Shown here: positions 6,960 to 15,437 of the stretch, one piece after another | Numbering within the stretch: position 1 is the first letter of the stretch | Layout: every line of letters starts with the position of its first letter | Virus record (IMG/VR): IMGVR_UViG_3300021432_000009 | Coordinates: 1-62,045 of that record | Length of the DNA stretch: 62,045 nucleotides | Strand: one strand, 5' to 3' | Origin: a virus | Notes under the pieces: model-generated | The model's input: the letters and a program-made list of their open reading frames with translations, nothing else | Told to the model about the DNA's origin: nothing | The model's database searches: none | Made by a program: the position numbers and the translations under genes

Positions 6960-7181
6960 TCGGGGCGTTCGCCCCGACGCGAGTGTGGTGCGGTTCAATT
7001 CCGCCTCGCTGGCCGAGATCTGGTGATTAATTAGGGTTCGAAGCCCTGCCTTGCAGAGGTCGCTGTACGCTGCTCGGATCATTGCCCGCATGGTGGCGGG
7101 GGCCAAGACGGCGGGAGGATTGTGGGGAAAACGCAACGCCTCCCGCCGTTCTTCGGCACTCGAAGCTTGAGGACTACGTGA
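6960..7181 (+). ncRNA. Structured non-coding region, candidate phage small RNA
   Basis: This is a 222-base gap in an otherwise overlapping gene array. It holds a 7-bp hairpin right after the stop (TCGGGGC/GCCCCGA, 6960-6977), two tRNA T-arm-like hairpins (GCGGTTCAATTCCGC near 6992 and AGGGTTCGAAGCCCT near 7034), and a hairpin at 7108-7149 with a perfect 11-bp stem (ACGGCGGGAGG/CCTCCCGCCGT) whose loop can pair further. No complete tRNA can be folded by eye. It may be an RNA, a processing site or a replication element. Confidence 0.45.
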
Positions 7182-8603
7182 ATGCCTATTAGCGATGACT
7201 TCCTCCGCATTGACCTCGCCAGCGTGGTCGTACTTCGCGACGACCGCCAGCGCAGGAAGATATATGACGCTGAGGGCTACTTTGTTAACCACGATGGACT
7301 ACTTGAGTCTGTCCGCCGGCATGGCGTCATACAGCCAATTATTATTAATCGCGAACTCGTGCTCGTCGCTGGTGAGCGACGGCTCGAAGCCTCGCGCTGC
7401 ATCGGCCTCACGACCATCCCCGCGAGATTTGTCGAAGACCTGAGTGAGACCGAAGCGAAAGTACTAGAGCTAGAAGAAAACCTCCGCCGAGCGGACTTGC
7501 CGTGGCGCGACGAGGTACTCGCCATCGCCCAGCTTCACGAATTGTACAAGTCGGCTAAGCCAGACCAGACGCTAGCTGACACCGAGCGAGCCACTGGCTA
7601 CACGCAGCTGATGTGCGCGCTTCGCGTAGCGCGGGACATCGACTCACCGCGCATTGCAAGTTGCACGCACCTGCGGCAGGCGTATAATGTGCTCGCTCGG
7701 GTGGATGAGCGGGCGACGGCGGACGCGGTTAACGACATTATTGACGCGGGCGCGGCGGTTTTCGCGGGCATCGGCGCCGGGGCACAGGACGCCGGTGGTT
7801 CGTCAAACGGCGCGGGCGGCGCCACGGGGGCGGGGTCGGCCGGAACGCACCACGGGGCCGCGCACGGCCACGCACAAACGCACATTCCCGCCGCTCAGCC
7901 CAGTGAGTCCATCGTGCTTGCGAAGTTCGCCGATTGGGCAGCGCAGTATACCGGGCCAAGCTTCAACCTCATACATTGCGACTTCCCCTACGGGATAGAC
8001 GTATTCGCGGGGGCGATGTCTGGCCGCAACTCGCATACTACGTATAGCGACACGCAGGGCGAGTACATCGGATTGATCGAAGCACTCTGCGCAAACCTGC
8101 CTAAGCTCATGTCGCATAGCGCCCACCTAGTCTTCTGGTGCACAGCAGACATTGAAGTGCAGTGGCGCACTATTGAGCTATTTCGCAAACTCGCCCCATC
8201 GCTGATATTCCACCAGAAGCCACTAATCTGGCACAAAACGGACAATATTGGGATGCTGAGCGATCCGAAGCGCATCCCACGGCATGTGTACGAAACCGCG
8301 CTAGTTGCGAGCCAAGAAGACCGACTAATACTGCGTGCTGTGAGCGACACATACGGCGCCCCGACAGACAAGTCGCACCATCCAAGTACGAAGCCAGAAC
8401 CTGTTCTGCGGCACTTCTTCCAAATGTATTGCGACGAGCACACACGGCTGCTCGACCCAACATGCGGCAGCGGTAGTGCGCTGCGGGCCGCCGAGAGCCT
8501 CGGAGCGAAATTCGTACTGGGCATTGAGAGTAACGAAGAGCACTACAAGGCCGCGCAAAGCGCGCTGCGGAACTTCCGAACACTCAGAAAGGTGACGAAA
8601 TGA
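7182..8603 (+). CDS. ParB-domain / DNA methyltransferase fusion (473 aa)
   Basis: Residues 1-130 are a ParB/Srx-type domain (HGVIQPIIINRELVLVAGERR, then LELEENLRRADLPWRDE). A glycine/alanine-rich linker (about 190-230) joins it to an adenine/cytosine-N4-type methyltransferase: motif IV is CDFPYG, an unusual form of DPPY, and the AdoMet-binding motif is DPTCGSGSALRAAE near residue 425. Order IV before I marks the beta class. Such fusions are frequent in phages and may modify phage DNA against restriction. The stop overlaps the next start. Confidence 0.85.
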   Translation: MPISDDFLRIDLASVVVLRDDRQRRKIYDAEGYFVNHDGLLESVRRHGVIQPIIINRELVLVAGERRLEASRCIGLTTIPARFVEDLSETEAKVLELEENLRRADLPWRDEVLAIAQLHELYKSAKPDQTLADTERATGYTQLMCALRVARDIDSPRIASCTHLRQAYNVLARVDERATADAVNDIIDAGAAVFAGIGAGAQDAGGSSNGAGGATGAGSAGTHHGAAHGHAQTHIPAAQPSESIVLAKFADWAAQYTGPSFNLIHCDFPYGIDVFAGAMSGRNSHTTYSDTQGEYIGLIEALCANLPKLMSHSAHLVFWCTADIEVQWRTIELFRKLAPSLIFHQKPLIWHKTDNIGMLSDPKRIPRHVYETALVASQEDRLILRAVSDTYGAPTDKSHHPSTKPEPVLRHFFQMYCDEHTRLLDPTCGSGSALRAAESLGAKFVLGIESNEEHYKAAQSALRNFRTLRKVTK

Positions 8604-8947
8604 GAATTAACGTTTATACTGAGGAACTTCTGGCCAACTTTGGTCCGAATACGCCTAGTTGCGCAGAGATCGTGAAGACCGAGTACGTCTCCAGCCGAAC
8701 TGGCGAGAAGATGGCAAACTATGGCCTGCGCATCTACTTCAAATCTCACCCAGACCTCCACTACGTTCCTCCACGGGACGACGACCGCTCCGCTGTCACC
8801 ATTTGGTGCGGCTCGAGGGAGAAGAACGTCGTTAAGTTTTGGGACGATATAGCTACTGCACTACAACTTTCAACTCTTAAAAATTGGCGCGAGAAGACAG
8901 AAGCGCAGCAGGCCAGTACGGAGGCCGCAATTGCCAAAGGCGATTAA
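8600..8947 (+). CDS. Unknown phage protein (115 aa)
   Basis: ATGA overlap with the methyltransferase gene. Mixed alpha/beta, soluble; contains a conserved-looking core TEYVSSRTGEKMANYGLRIY. No family recognised. Confidence 0.7.
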   Translation: MRINVYTEELLANFGPNTPSCAEIVKTEYVSSRTGEKMANYGLRIYFKSHPDLHYVPPRDDDRSAVTIWCGSREKNVVKFWDDIATALQLSTLKNWREKTEAQQASTEAAIAKGD

Positions 8948-9239
8948 CTTCATCTGCTTCTCCCTCCGTCTCGACCCAGACACCTATCTGGAGGTTCTTT
9001 CCTATGCAAAGCGACAGCGGCTTAACAAAACCGATGCCCTCCGCGAGCTCATCGACTTCGGAATTATTAGCGCAGCGGGGGACGACGCACGGCGACTTCA
9101 CGGTCAACGCGCGCATCTCGCAGCGCCTCAAGGCCGTCATTCAGGAGGAACCAAACTGGCCCAAACTAGCTGCATATCAGCAAGAAGCAATCCACATGAT
9201 CCTTCACAAGATCAGCCGAGCCGTTGCCGGCAACGCTGA
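8931..9239 (+). CDS. Ribbon-helix-helix-like protein with overprinted C-terminus (102 aa)
   Basis: Residues 1-45 (NFICFSLRLDPDTYLEVL, then RLNKTDALRELIDFG) fit a ribbon-helix-helix DNA-binding fold. After that the frame stays open for about 57 more codons that lie in a different frame of the DUF6378-like gene (9034..9306). The tail looks compositionally random, so the functional protein may effectively end near residue 45. Confidence 0.5.
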   Translation: MPKAINFICFSLRLDPDTYLEVLSYAKRQRLNKTDALRELIDFGIISAAGDDARRLHGQRAHLAAPQGRHSGGTKLAQTSCISARSNPHDPSQDQPSRCRQR

Positions 9240-9306
9240 CTTTAAGGATCATTGGGACGACATAGCAGGCTACGCGAAGCTGGTATCCGACCGATGCACG
9301 TCGTAG
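9034..9306 (+). CDS. DUF6378-like phage protein (90 aa)
   Basis: The core RGTTHGDFTVNARISQRLK, then AYQQEAIHMILHKISR and FKDHWDDIAGYAKLVSDR is the signature of a widespread phage family known as DUF6378, function unknown. I place the start at the ATG at 9034; 9004 is also possible. Its 5' 206 bases overlap the ribbon-helix-helix ORF in another frame, and its 3' end overlaps the next gene. Confidence 0.8.
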   Translation: MPSASSSTSELLAQRGTTHGDFTVNARISQRLKAVIQEEPNWPKLAAYQQEAIHMILHKISRAVAGNADFKDHWDDIAGYAKLVSDRCTS

Positions 9307-10391
9307 CGCCTCCATTCGCCCATTCGTCCGGCCCACGTACTGCGAAGCTCGCCTTCGTCGCAGAGTGTTGGGGCGAGCAAGAAGACATGGCTGGGCGCCC
9401 GCTTGTCGGCAACGCGGGCCAGGAGTTCACGCGGTTGCTGTGCGAAGCGGGGATAGACCGCAGAGAGTGCTTTCTAACTAACACCATCGCCGCAAGGCCG
9501 CCAGATAACAAGTTCGAAGCACACTTCTGTTGCAAGAAGGGCGAGCTTCCGCCCAACTACGCCCTCCCGCCACTGTCGCAGGGCAACTATCTGAAGCCGG
9601 AGTACTGCGGGGAGCTAGATCGCCTATGCGAAGAACTATGCACGGTTCGGCCAAACCTCGTCGTAGCCCTCGGCGCAAAGGCCCTATGGGCGCTAAGCGG
9701 CAGCAGTGCCACAGGAGCTATGCGGGGAACAGTAGCTACTTCACGATTCGTATTGCACCAGGGCAATGGCTCGCACAGTCTAGCTACACAGAAGATACTA
9801 GCGACGTATCATCCTAGCTATCTATTCAAAGTATGGTCACATAGGCCAATCGTCCTAGCCGACTTGATGAAAGCGAAACGCGAAGCCGCCTTCCCCGAGG
9901 TCCGCCGCCCCGAACGCACCGTGCTAGTCCGCCCGACGATCGGCGAGATCGAAGAGTTCTACGAGTTTAACCTACGAGATGCCGCCTGCATCGCCGTGGA
10001 TATTGAGACGAAGGCGGGGCAGATCAGCGATATTGGCTTCGCTCCCTCGCGCCGTAAGGCAATGGTAGTGACCTTTCTCGATCCGAAGAAGGCTGACGCG
10101 AGCTATTGGGAGTCGCCAGTACTTGAAGTCGCCGCGTGGAAGTGGGTGCAGAGGATACTCGCCTTGCCTTGCAAGAAGCTATTCCAGAACGGCGTCTTCG
10201 ATATCTCGTACTTGATGAAACAGGGACTGAGAGTAGTGAACTGCGCAGACGACACGATGCTACTTCACCACAGCTACTATCCTGAGCTGCAGAAAAGCCT
10301 TGCGTTCCTCGGGTCCATCTATACGAGCGAGCCGGCGTGGAAGCTTATGGTTAGGCACAAGAAAGAAGAGTTGTTGAAGAAAGATGAGTAG
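9294..10391 (+). CDS. Uracil-DNA glycosylase-like domain fused to part of a 3'-5' exonuclease (365 aa)
   Basis: The start at 9294 overlaps the upstream stop; the open frame goes back to 9252. Residues 1-195 match family 4-type uracil-DNA glycosylases: ECWGEQEDMAGRPLVGNAG near the N-terminus and ATYHPSYLFKVW near residue 165-180. Residues 210-360 are a DnaQ-like exonuclease: Exo I AVDIETK, Exo II FQNGVFDISYL, then DDTMLLHHSYYPELQKSLAF. The Exo III motif is absent here and appears at the N-terminus of the polymerase gene at 10987. The domain is therefore split between two genes. Confidence 0.8.
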   Translation: MHVVAPPFAHSSGPRTAKLAFVAECWGEQEDMAGRPLVGNAGQEFTRLLCEAGIDRRECFLTNTIAARPPDNKFEAHFCCKKGELPPNYALPPLSQGNYLKPEYCGELDRLCEELCTVRPNLVVALGAKALWALSGSSATGAMRGTVATSRFVLHQGNGSHSLATQKILATYHPSYLFKVWSHRPIVLADLMKAKREAAFPEVRRPERTVLVRPTIGEIEEFYEFNLRDAACIAVDIETKAGQISDIGFAPSRRKAMVVTFLDPKKADASYWESPVLEVAAWKWVQRILALPCKKLFQNGVFDISYLMKQGLRVVNCADDTMLLHHSYYPELQKSLAFLGSIYTSEPAWKLMVRHKKEELLKKDE

Positions 10392-10400
10392 GGATACGCA

Positions 10401-10607
10401 ATGGTCGATGCATACGAACGTGAACAGCAAGCGCTACACAATCAGCAAAAGCGCGAGAGATTAGAACTCGCTGAAGCTAAGGCCAAGATAGCACGTCTGC
10501 GCGCGGCGCTCAAGCCATTCGCAGAGGTCTTTCGCGGTGAGCGGCTGAATGCAGGCCCAGTTGATTGGCAACAAGCAAGTGAAGTTTACACGAATACAGT
10601 ACAATGA
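10401..10607 (+). CDS. Small coiled-coil protein inserted between the polymerase parts (68 aa)
   Basis: AGGGA precedes the ATG. Residues 8-40 are a charged coiled coil (EREQQALHNQQKRERLEL and on), followed by a short ordered part. It is the first of two genes separating the exonuclease motifs I-II from motif III. The end overlaps the next gene by ATGA. Confidence 0.6.
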   Translation: MVDAYEREQQALHNQQKRERLELAEAKAKIARLRAALKPFAEVFRGERLNAGPVDWQQASEVYTNTVQ

Positions 10608-10993
10608 GCACTGAAGGCTGCCCCGCCGAATACGTATACCTCGCGTCGCCGTACTCGCACCACGACGCCGCGGTGCGTGCGCTTCGTTTCCTCGAAGCTG
10701 AGCGCTGTTCGCACTGGCTTCTTCTCCGTAGGAACTGGAATTACTCTCCGATTGTCTACTGCCACTTGATGGCCCAGAAGTTCGGCCTTCCGACTGACTT
10801 CGCCTATTGGCAGGACTTAAATCGCGCCATGCTAGTCTACAGTCGCGCGATGTACATACTGACGATTGATGGCTGGCGCAACAGCACGGGGATCGCCGGA
10901 GAGCGCGAGTTCGCGGAGGGCGAGGGGATACTAGTAAGGTATATCGAACCGTATCTCGACGCATATCAGATACTGGCGAAGCCGCCATGCTAG
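10604..10993 (+). CDS. DUF1937-like protein, nucleoside deoxyribosyltransferase fold (129 aa)
   Basis: The pattern VYLASPYSHHD at the N-terminus, NYSPIVYCHLMA, DFAYWQDLNRAM and ILTIDGWRNSTGIAGER is that of DUF1937, related to nucleoside 2-deoxyribosyltransferases. It may act in nucleotide metabolism or DNA modification. It lies within the split polymerase locus and overlaps the polymerase gene by 7 bases. Confidence 0.75.
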   Translation: MSTEGCPAEYVYLASPYSHHDAAVRALRFLEAERCSHWLLLRRNWNYSPIVYCHLMAQKFGLPTDFAYWQDLNRAMLVYSRAMYILTIDGWRNSTGIAGEREFAEGEGILVRYIEPYLDAYQILAKPPC

Positions 10994-12501
10994 TTCGCAC
11001 GCAAGACCTCAAGCAAGGCGAGGTGACAGAAGATAATTTGCAAATATATAACGGACTTGATTGCTGTATCACAATGGAGGTCTTCGAGGAGCTATCGACG
11101 CTCAGTAACGCCCCACCGCCTGTCTACGCCTTCTCTCGTGCCTTGCAAGCCCCGATACTCGAAATGTCCCTGCGCGGGTTTCGAATAGACGAGTATGAGA
11201 GACAAAGTAGTCTCGCCTCGCTGCGCGAGAAGCGCACAAAACTTAACTCCGCGTTACAGTTGCTCGCATACGCGGTATGGGATAAGCCACTTAACCCCAA
11301 CGTCGGCGCGCACAAGCAGCAACAGGAGTTCTTCTACCGCCACATGCGGGTACCAGAAATTTGGTCCTCTCAAAAGGGCGAACGCAAGCTTCGCATGAAC
11401 CGAGAAACGCTAGAGAAGATTGAGGTATATCTGTATGCCAGACCAATCGTTGCGTGTATCTTGGCAATTCGTGATCTCAACAAATCAATTGAATTCTTCG
11501 AAACTGAACTGGATTCTGATGGACGGTTCCGAACGAGTTACAATATCGGGGGAACTGAATCATGGCGGCTTTCATCCAGCAAATCCGCCACGGGAACTGG
11601 AGGCAATGCTCAAAATCTTAAACGAGATGATGATATTGCCAAAGGAGAGCTTAGTGTTAGGAAACCCTTCGTCGCCGACCAAGGAATGAAGCTATGCGTC
11701 TTAGATCTCGAACAGGCTGAGTCGAGGGAGGTTGGGCTGATCTTCGGAACACTTTTCAACGACTGGAGATTCCTCGACGCTTGTGAGCAAGGCGATTTAC
11801 ACACCACTACCGCGAGGCTAATATGGCCAGAGCTTGTCCACGACCGCAAATCTGCCGAGGCTCACTTCTATCGTCACTTTACATATCGCGACATGTCCAA
11901 GCGTGGCGGCCATCTCACAAGCTACATGGGCACTGCGTGGACTGCGGCGCGCAGTTTGAAGGTTCCATTGAAGCTAATGGAGATATTTCAATCAGCTTTT
12001 GCGACAGGACCAAAAGCTGCGTTTCCGAGTTTCCCAAGGTGGTGGCGATGGGTAGCACAGGAGTTGCAGACCAAGCATCAGATCACAAATTCGTTTGGCG
12101 TTACCCGGACGTTTTTTGGTCGTCCTAACGACGACACAACGCTTCGCGAAGCAATTGCGCACTCGCCTCAGAGCAGCACGGCAATGCGTACGAACCTCGC
12201 GCTGTGGCGCATTTGGCGATATCTCCCACACGTCCAATTGCTCGCACAGACACATGACAGCGTGACGTTTCAGTTTCGCGACCGCGATGACAATTACACA
12301 AAGGAAGTGCTGCGAGACGCTAGGGCGCTCATGAGCACGCCCTTGCACCTGCCAAATGGCCGCATCTTCGACGTTCCAAGCGACTGCAAAATCGGCTGGA
12401 ACTGGGGAGCCTACGATGCGAAGTACAACCCGAATGGATTGCGCAAGTGGAAGGGCAGCGACGAGCGGAAGAGGCTAGATGGAGTGGATCGCATACTATG
12501 A
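10987..12501 (+). CDS. Family A DNA polymerase, polymerase part with Exo III motif (504 aa)
   Basis: The N-terminus carries IYNGLDCCITMEVFEEL, the Exo III motif of the exonuclease that begins in 9294..10391. Motif A is CVLDLEQAESR (near residue 238), motif B is RDMSKRGGHLTSYMG (near 300) and motif C is QTHDSVTFQF (near 420), where the usual HDE is HDS but the aspartate is kept. It should be the replicative polymerase. Start codon support is weak (GGCGAAG only), so the junction may rely on coupling to the DUF1937 gene. Confidence 0.85.
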   Translation: MLVRTQDLKQGEVTEDNLQIYNGLDCCITMEVFEELSTLSNAPPPVYAFSRALQAPILEMSLRGFRIDEYERQSSLASLREKRTKLNSALQLLAYAVWDKPLNPNVGAHKQQQEFFYRHMRVPEIWSSQKGERKLRMNRETLEKIEVYLYARPIVACILAIRDLNKSIEFFETELDSDGRFRTSYNIGGTESWRLSSSKSATGTGGNAQNLKRDDDIAKGELSVRKPFVADQGMKLCVLDLEQAESREVGLIFGTLFNDWRFLDACEQGDLHTTTARLIWPELVHDRKSAEAHFYRHFTYRDMSKRGGHLTSYMGTAWTAARSLKVPLKLMEIFQSAFATGPKAAFPSFPRWWRWVAQELQTKHQITNSFGVTRTFFGRPNDDTTLREAIAHSPQSSTAMRTNLALWRIWRYLPHVQLLAQTHDSVTFQFRDRDDNYTKEVLRDARALMSTPLHLPNGRIFDVPSDCKIGWNWGAYDAKYNPNGLRKWKGSDERKRLDGVDRIL

Positions 12502-12695
12502 AGAAGTGGACATATGAATTTGTTGAGCATGGTGGCTATGACTGCATGACCAGCGCATGGATTATTCGCGACGAGCTAGGCAATATAGTCTGCACGCTTG
12601 ATTTAGCTGACTATGGGCAAGTTAACTGTGACTATGAGTTTCGCAGCGAAGAAGCAGAAGCGAACGCAAAGGAAATTGCAGGGCTACATCCATGA
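12498..12695 (+). CDS. Unknown phage protein (65 aa)
   Basis: The ATG at 12498 overlaps the polymerase stop, and the end overlaps the next gene in the same way. Small, acidic, alpha/beta. No family recognised. Confidence 0.7.
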   Translation: MKKWTYEFVEHGGYDCMTSAWIIRDELGNIVCTLDLADYGQVNCDYEFRSEEAEANAKEIAGLHP

Positions 12696-13036
12696 GAGTC
12701 CTCGTCTATGGCGGCCGCACCTTCGGCGACAAGGCTGCGCTCTACGCAAAGCTCGACGCCCTCCATGCCGCCCGGCGTATCACCTGTGTGATATCTGGTA
12801 TGGCCGCGAGAGCAGACTCGCTCGCAGTCGGCTGGGCGTACGCGAATGGCGTGGACTTCGAATCGTACCATGCAGACTGGCGACTATACGGCAAGTCCGC
12901 CGGCGTAGTGCGTAATAAGAAGATGCTCTTCGAGGGCAAGCCAGACGTGGCAGTAGCCTTCCCTGGCGGGCGCGGCACAGCGGATATGACAATGCGAGTG
13001 CGCAAGGCAAACGTTGAGCTAATCGAGGTATCATGA
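12692..13036 (+). CDS. SLOG/DUF2493-like nucleotide-binding protein (114 aa)
   Basis: MRVLVYGGRTFGDK at the N-terminus, VISGMAARADSLAVGWA and VAFPGGRGTADM are the signature of DUF2493 (YspA-type), a SLOG-superfamily Rossmann-like fold that binds nucleotide ligands. Phages commonly carry it; roles in nucleotide signalling or counter-defence have been suggested for the superfamily. ATGA overlaps on both sides. Confidence 0.8.
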   Translation: MRVLVYGGRTFGDKAALYAKLDALHAARRITCVISGMAARADSLAVGWAYANGVDFESYHADWRLYGKSAGVVRNKKMLFEGKPDVAVAFPGGRGTADMTMRVRKANVELIEVS

Positions 13037-13254
13037 CAAAACTTTTATTAAAGTTGCCCGGCAAACTTGGCTTCATTTACCGTGAACTTGTGCATCTTGC
13101 GACTGAGGACGCAAAAGAACTTACTAAAGTTTCAATCGTCGGAACTCCAGCGTATTGGTTTGTAGACGAAAATAACAACTTTGCAATCTGGCCATTACCT
13201 AAGAATAACAAAGCTGAGATCGTAGTTGAGATCTCATATCCATCTCGGACTTGA
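13033..13254 (+). CDS. Unknown phage protein (73 aa)
   Basis: ATGA coupling to the SLOG gene. Beta-rich with tryptophans near the C-terminus (YWFVDENNNFAIWPLP). No family recognised. Confidence 0.65.
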   Translation: MTKLLLKLPGKLGFIYRELVHLATEDAKELTKVSIVGTPAYWFVDENNNFAIWPLPKNNKAEIVVEISYPSRT

Positions 13255-13264
13255 CTGAAATGTT

Positions 13265-14449
13265 ATGGCGCAGGACTTTATTGACTCATTTCTATCCTAC
13301 ACGGAGCAAATCTCGTCTCCGTACATCTTCCGCCTCTGGGCCGGCATCGCTGGCGTCGCAGGGGCACTCGAGCGCCGTTGCTGGGTTAAGGCCCTTCCGC
13401 AACCAACCTACGCAAATCTGTTCGTACTACTAGTAGCTGCGCCGGGGATAGGCAAAGGAGTAATTGATGAGATCACTAGGATTTGGCGCCAAGTTAAGCG
13501 CCTTCATCTTGCTCCAGATAGCGTTACTAGCGCCAGTCTACTTGATAGTCTTCTTGAAGCCGACCGAAAGGTTGTGCATAATGGGAGTCTTGCCTTCGAG
13601 TATCACTCCCTCATCGTTCCAAGTGAAGAGTTTGGAGTTCTCGTCCCCTCTCACGATCTTGAGTTTCTCTCGCGACTCAACCGAATATTCACTAATCCTG
13701 ACGTGCTCCGGGTCCGTCGAAAGTACCTTAAGGAGGAAGTAAGTATTGTGAACCCACAGATGACCATCCTCGCCGGCACGCAGCCAGGTTACCTCGGCTC
13801 GCTTCTTCCGGAGGAAGCATGGAGTATGGGCTTCACGCAGAGATTGCTGCTCATACACTCATCTCTCGGCGCCGACGTGGAGCTATTCGGCGACTATTCG
13901 TCGCGAGAAGGCGCTGAGCGGACCCTTGTCCGCTCAATGGAACAAATGTCCGTCGCAATGGGCCAGTTTCAGTGGGAGCCTTCCGCCGCGAAGGCGCTCT
14001 CGAAGTGGCACAGCGCCGGCGGCCCGCCGAAGCCAGAGCATCGGCGGCTCACGCACTATGTCAACAGACGCACGCAATTCATGTTAAAGCTGATGTTGAT
14101 TTCGTCTGCCAGCCGTGGGGAGCTACCAATTATAACTGATTTCGATTACGAGCGAGCCCTTACGTGGCTTCTCGCCGCCGAGGCCTCGATGCCCGACGTG
14201 TTCCGCGAGATGGTGCAGAAGAGTGACGTTCATGTTATCAACGAACTAGTTCGCTTTGCGTGGCAATTGTACCTGCGTAGCAAGCATAAGCCAATTCATG
14301 AGGCGAGGTTACATGCGTTTCTTGCTGAGCGAGTGCCGAGCGAGAAGGTGCCACATATACTTGCGCTGGCGATACGAAGTGGTCATCTTGAACAAGACAA
14401 GAACGATGTGAAGTGCTACAAACCCAGGCCGAAGGACGAACTGCAATAA
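13265..14449 (+). CDS. DUF3987-like ATPase, probable replication helicase (394 aa)
   Basis: NLFVLLVAAPGIGKGV carries a P-loop-like G-x-x-G-x-G-K sequence, and the later parts (IVPSEEFGVLV; QMTILAGTQPGYL; MGFTQRLLLI) fit the DUF3987/AAA-like helicase proteins found next to phage polymerases. It is a candidate replicative helicase; I see no separate primase. No good ribosome site precedes 13265, so the start is uncertain. Confidence 0.65.
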   Translation: MAQDFIDSFLSYTEQISSPYIFRLWAGIAGVAGALERRCWVKALPQPTYANLFVLLVAAPGIGKGVIDEITRIWRQVKRLHLAPDSVTSASLLDSLLEADRKVVHNGSLAFEYHSLIVPSEEFGVLVPSHDLEFLSRLNRIFTNPDVLRVRRKYLKEEVSIVNPQMTILAGTQPGYLGSLLPEEAWSMGFTQRLLLIHSSLGADVELFGDYSSREGAERTLVRSMEQMSVAMGQFQWEPSAAKALSKWHSAGGPPKPEHRRLTHYVNRRTQFMLKLMLISSASRGELPIITDFDYERALTWLLAAEASMPDVFREMVQKSDVHVINELVRFAWQLYLRSKHKPIHEARLHAFLAERVPSEKVPHILALAIRSGHLEQDKNDVKCYKPRPKDELQ

Positions 14450-14461
14450 CGGAGGAACGAA

Positions 14462-14596
14462 ATGTTTGCAATACAAGTAGTAGATACGAGAAAAGTATTC
14501 GGCCCATTTACCTCAGCAGACGAGGCTGCAGTATGGGCTCAAGGCAAGATAATAAATGTATGGGTTATAATCTGGATACAAAAGCCAACGAAATGA
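14462..14596 (+). CDS. Small protein with hydrophobic C-terminus (44 aa)
   Basis: GGAGG is 7 bases before the ATG at 14462. The first half is soluble (VFGPFTSADEAAVWAQG), the second hydrophobic (IINVWVIIWIQ), perhaps a membrane tail. The stop overlaps the next start by ATGA. Confidence 0.6.
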   Translation: MFAIQVVDTRKVFGPFTSADEAAVWAQGKIINVWVIIWIQKPTK

Positions 14597-14811
14597 CCTT
14601 CGTAATGCGCTACGTAGTGCGCGAGGCCGGCTTTCGCAAGAAGCTAGTCGAAGCTCGCAAGCTTGCCGACGGCAGCGTGAACGAACTATTCGAGCCCATC
14701 GGCTACTTCGTCGTACTTGACCCAGGCGGCCTTGCGTTCCGCCTGGGCGACGAGGATGTGCACTTCACGAAGGGGGAAGCGGTAGAGTTGGTCCTGCGGC
14801 GGGCGCGCTAG
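14593..14811 (+). CDS. Unknown protein, last gene of the rightward unit (72 aa)
   Basis: I choose the ATG at 14593 because of ATGA coupling; upstream in-frame codons are in another gene. The 3' end overlaps the convergent endolysin gene by 47 bases, so the two transcription units meet with no spacer and no terminator between them. No family recognised. Confidence 0.6.
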   Translation: MTFVMRYVVREAGFRKKLVEARKLADGSVNELFEPIGYFVVLDPGGLAFRLGDEDVHFTKGEAVELVLRRAR

Positions 14812-15427
14812 TGACGAAGGGCACAAAGTCGCCCCACTCGCCATTCGCATCATCGGGGTCGGTATCCAGATTCGCAATAACCTGCGGAACGTGTTGGCGC
14901 AGCGCCCACTGGTTGCTCGCAAGGTACGTCCGCGACCCGGCCCAACCAAGGGAGCAGCTCAGCCAAGTTAAGTCGACGAGCGAACTCGCCTTCACACTCG
15001 CGCACACATATCCGCTACCGTACACACCGACGCGAAGCTTACTTCCGTCGAATGCCGAGCGAATGGCAGAGAAGTAAGGAAGGACTAGCTTGCGCACTTG
15101 CGCAGGCCCCGCGTCAGTATCGACTGCGAAGTACACACACGCGCCATCGGGCGCGCCGACTACTCTCGCGTACTTCGCGCAGAACTCCCCGTCGCGCTCA
15201 CCTGCGCCAGCGGAGATGCCCCCATGGGCGAAGTCGCCCCAACCTTCGCACACAAGGCCAAGGCGAAGCCCCGCCTCGGCGAGTGCGCGTGCTTCTGGAG
15301 CTTTGATAGTCTTCTCCCCTTGCGGATTAATTGGCGAGATATAGCGAATGACACTCTCTATCCCATCTGCCTTGATATGAACGATCTGGTGCGTCGCATC
15401 ATGGTTCGTATCGATTATCTTTGTCAT
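14765..15427 (-). CDS. DUF1906 (Rv2525c-type) glycoside hydrolase-like endolysin (220 aa)
   Basis: The start at 15427 has AGGAG upstream and sits just after the previous stop. The TIM-barrel pattern IDTNHDATHQIVHIKADG, VIRYISP, GLRLGLVCEGWGD, CVYFAVDTDAGP and RVGVYGSGYVC matches DUF1906, the glycoside hydrolase-like family often used as phage endolysin. There is no signal peptide, so release through a holin (31269..31652 is a candidate) is expected. The C-terminus overlaps the convergent gene. Confidence 0.75.
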   Translation of the reverse strand: MTKIIDTNHDATHQIVHIKADGIESVIRYISPINPQGEKTIKAPEARALAEAGLRLGLVCEGWGDFAHGGISAGAGERDGEFCAKYARVVGAPDGACVYFAVDTDAGPAQVRKLVLPYFSAIRSAFDGSKLRVGVYGSGYVCASVKASSLVDLTWLSCSLGWAGSRTYLASNQWALRQHVPQVIANLDTDPDDANGEWGDFVPFVTSAPAAGPTLPLPPS

Positions 15428-15437
15428 CTCAGTCTCC

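Noticed and set aside
6985-7060. A tRNA gene suggested by two T-arm-like hairpins
   Set aside because: No matching acceptor, D and anticodon arms can be folded around either T-arm by eye, and the spacing to a 5' acceptor is wrong.
10391-10987. A group I intron or intein splitting the polymerase
   Set aside because: The interval holds two ordinary genes with start signals and coupling to their neighbours; there is no homing endonuclease and no intron- or intein-like boundary motif.
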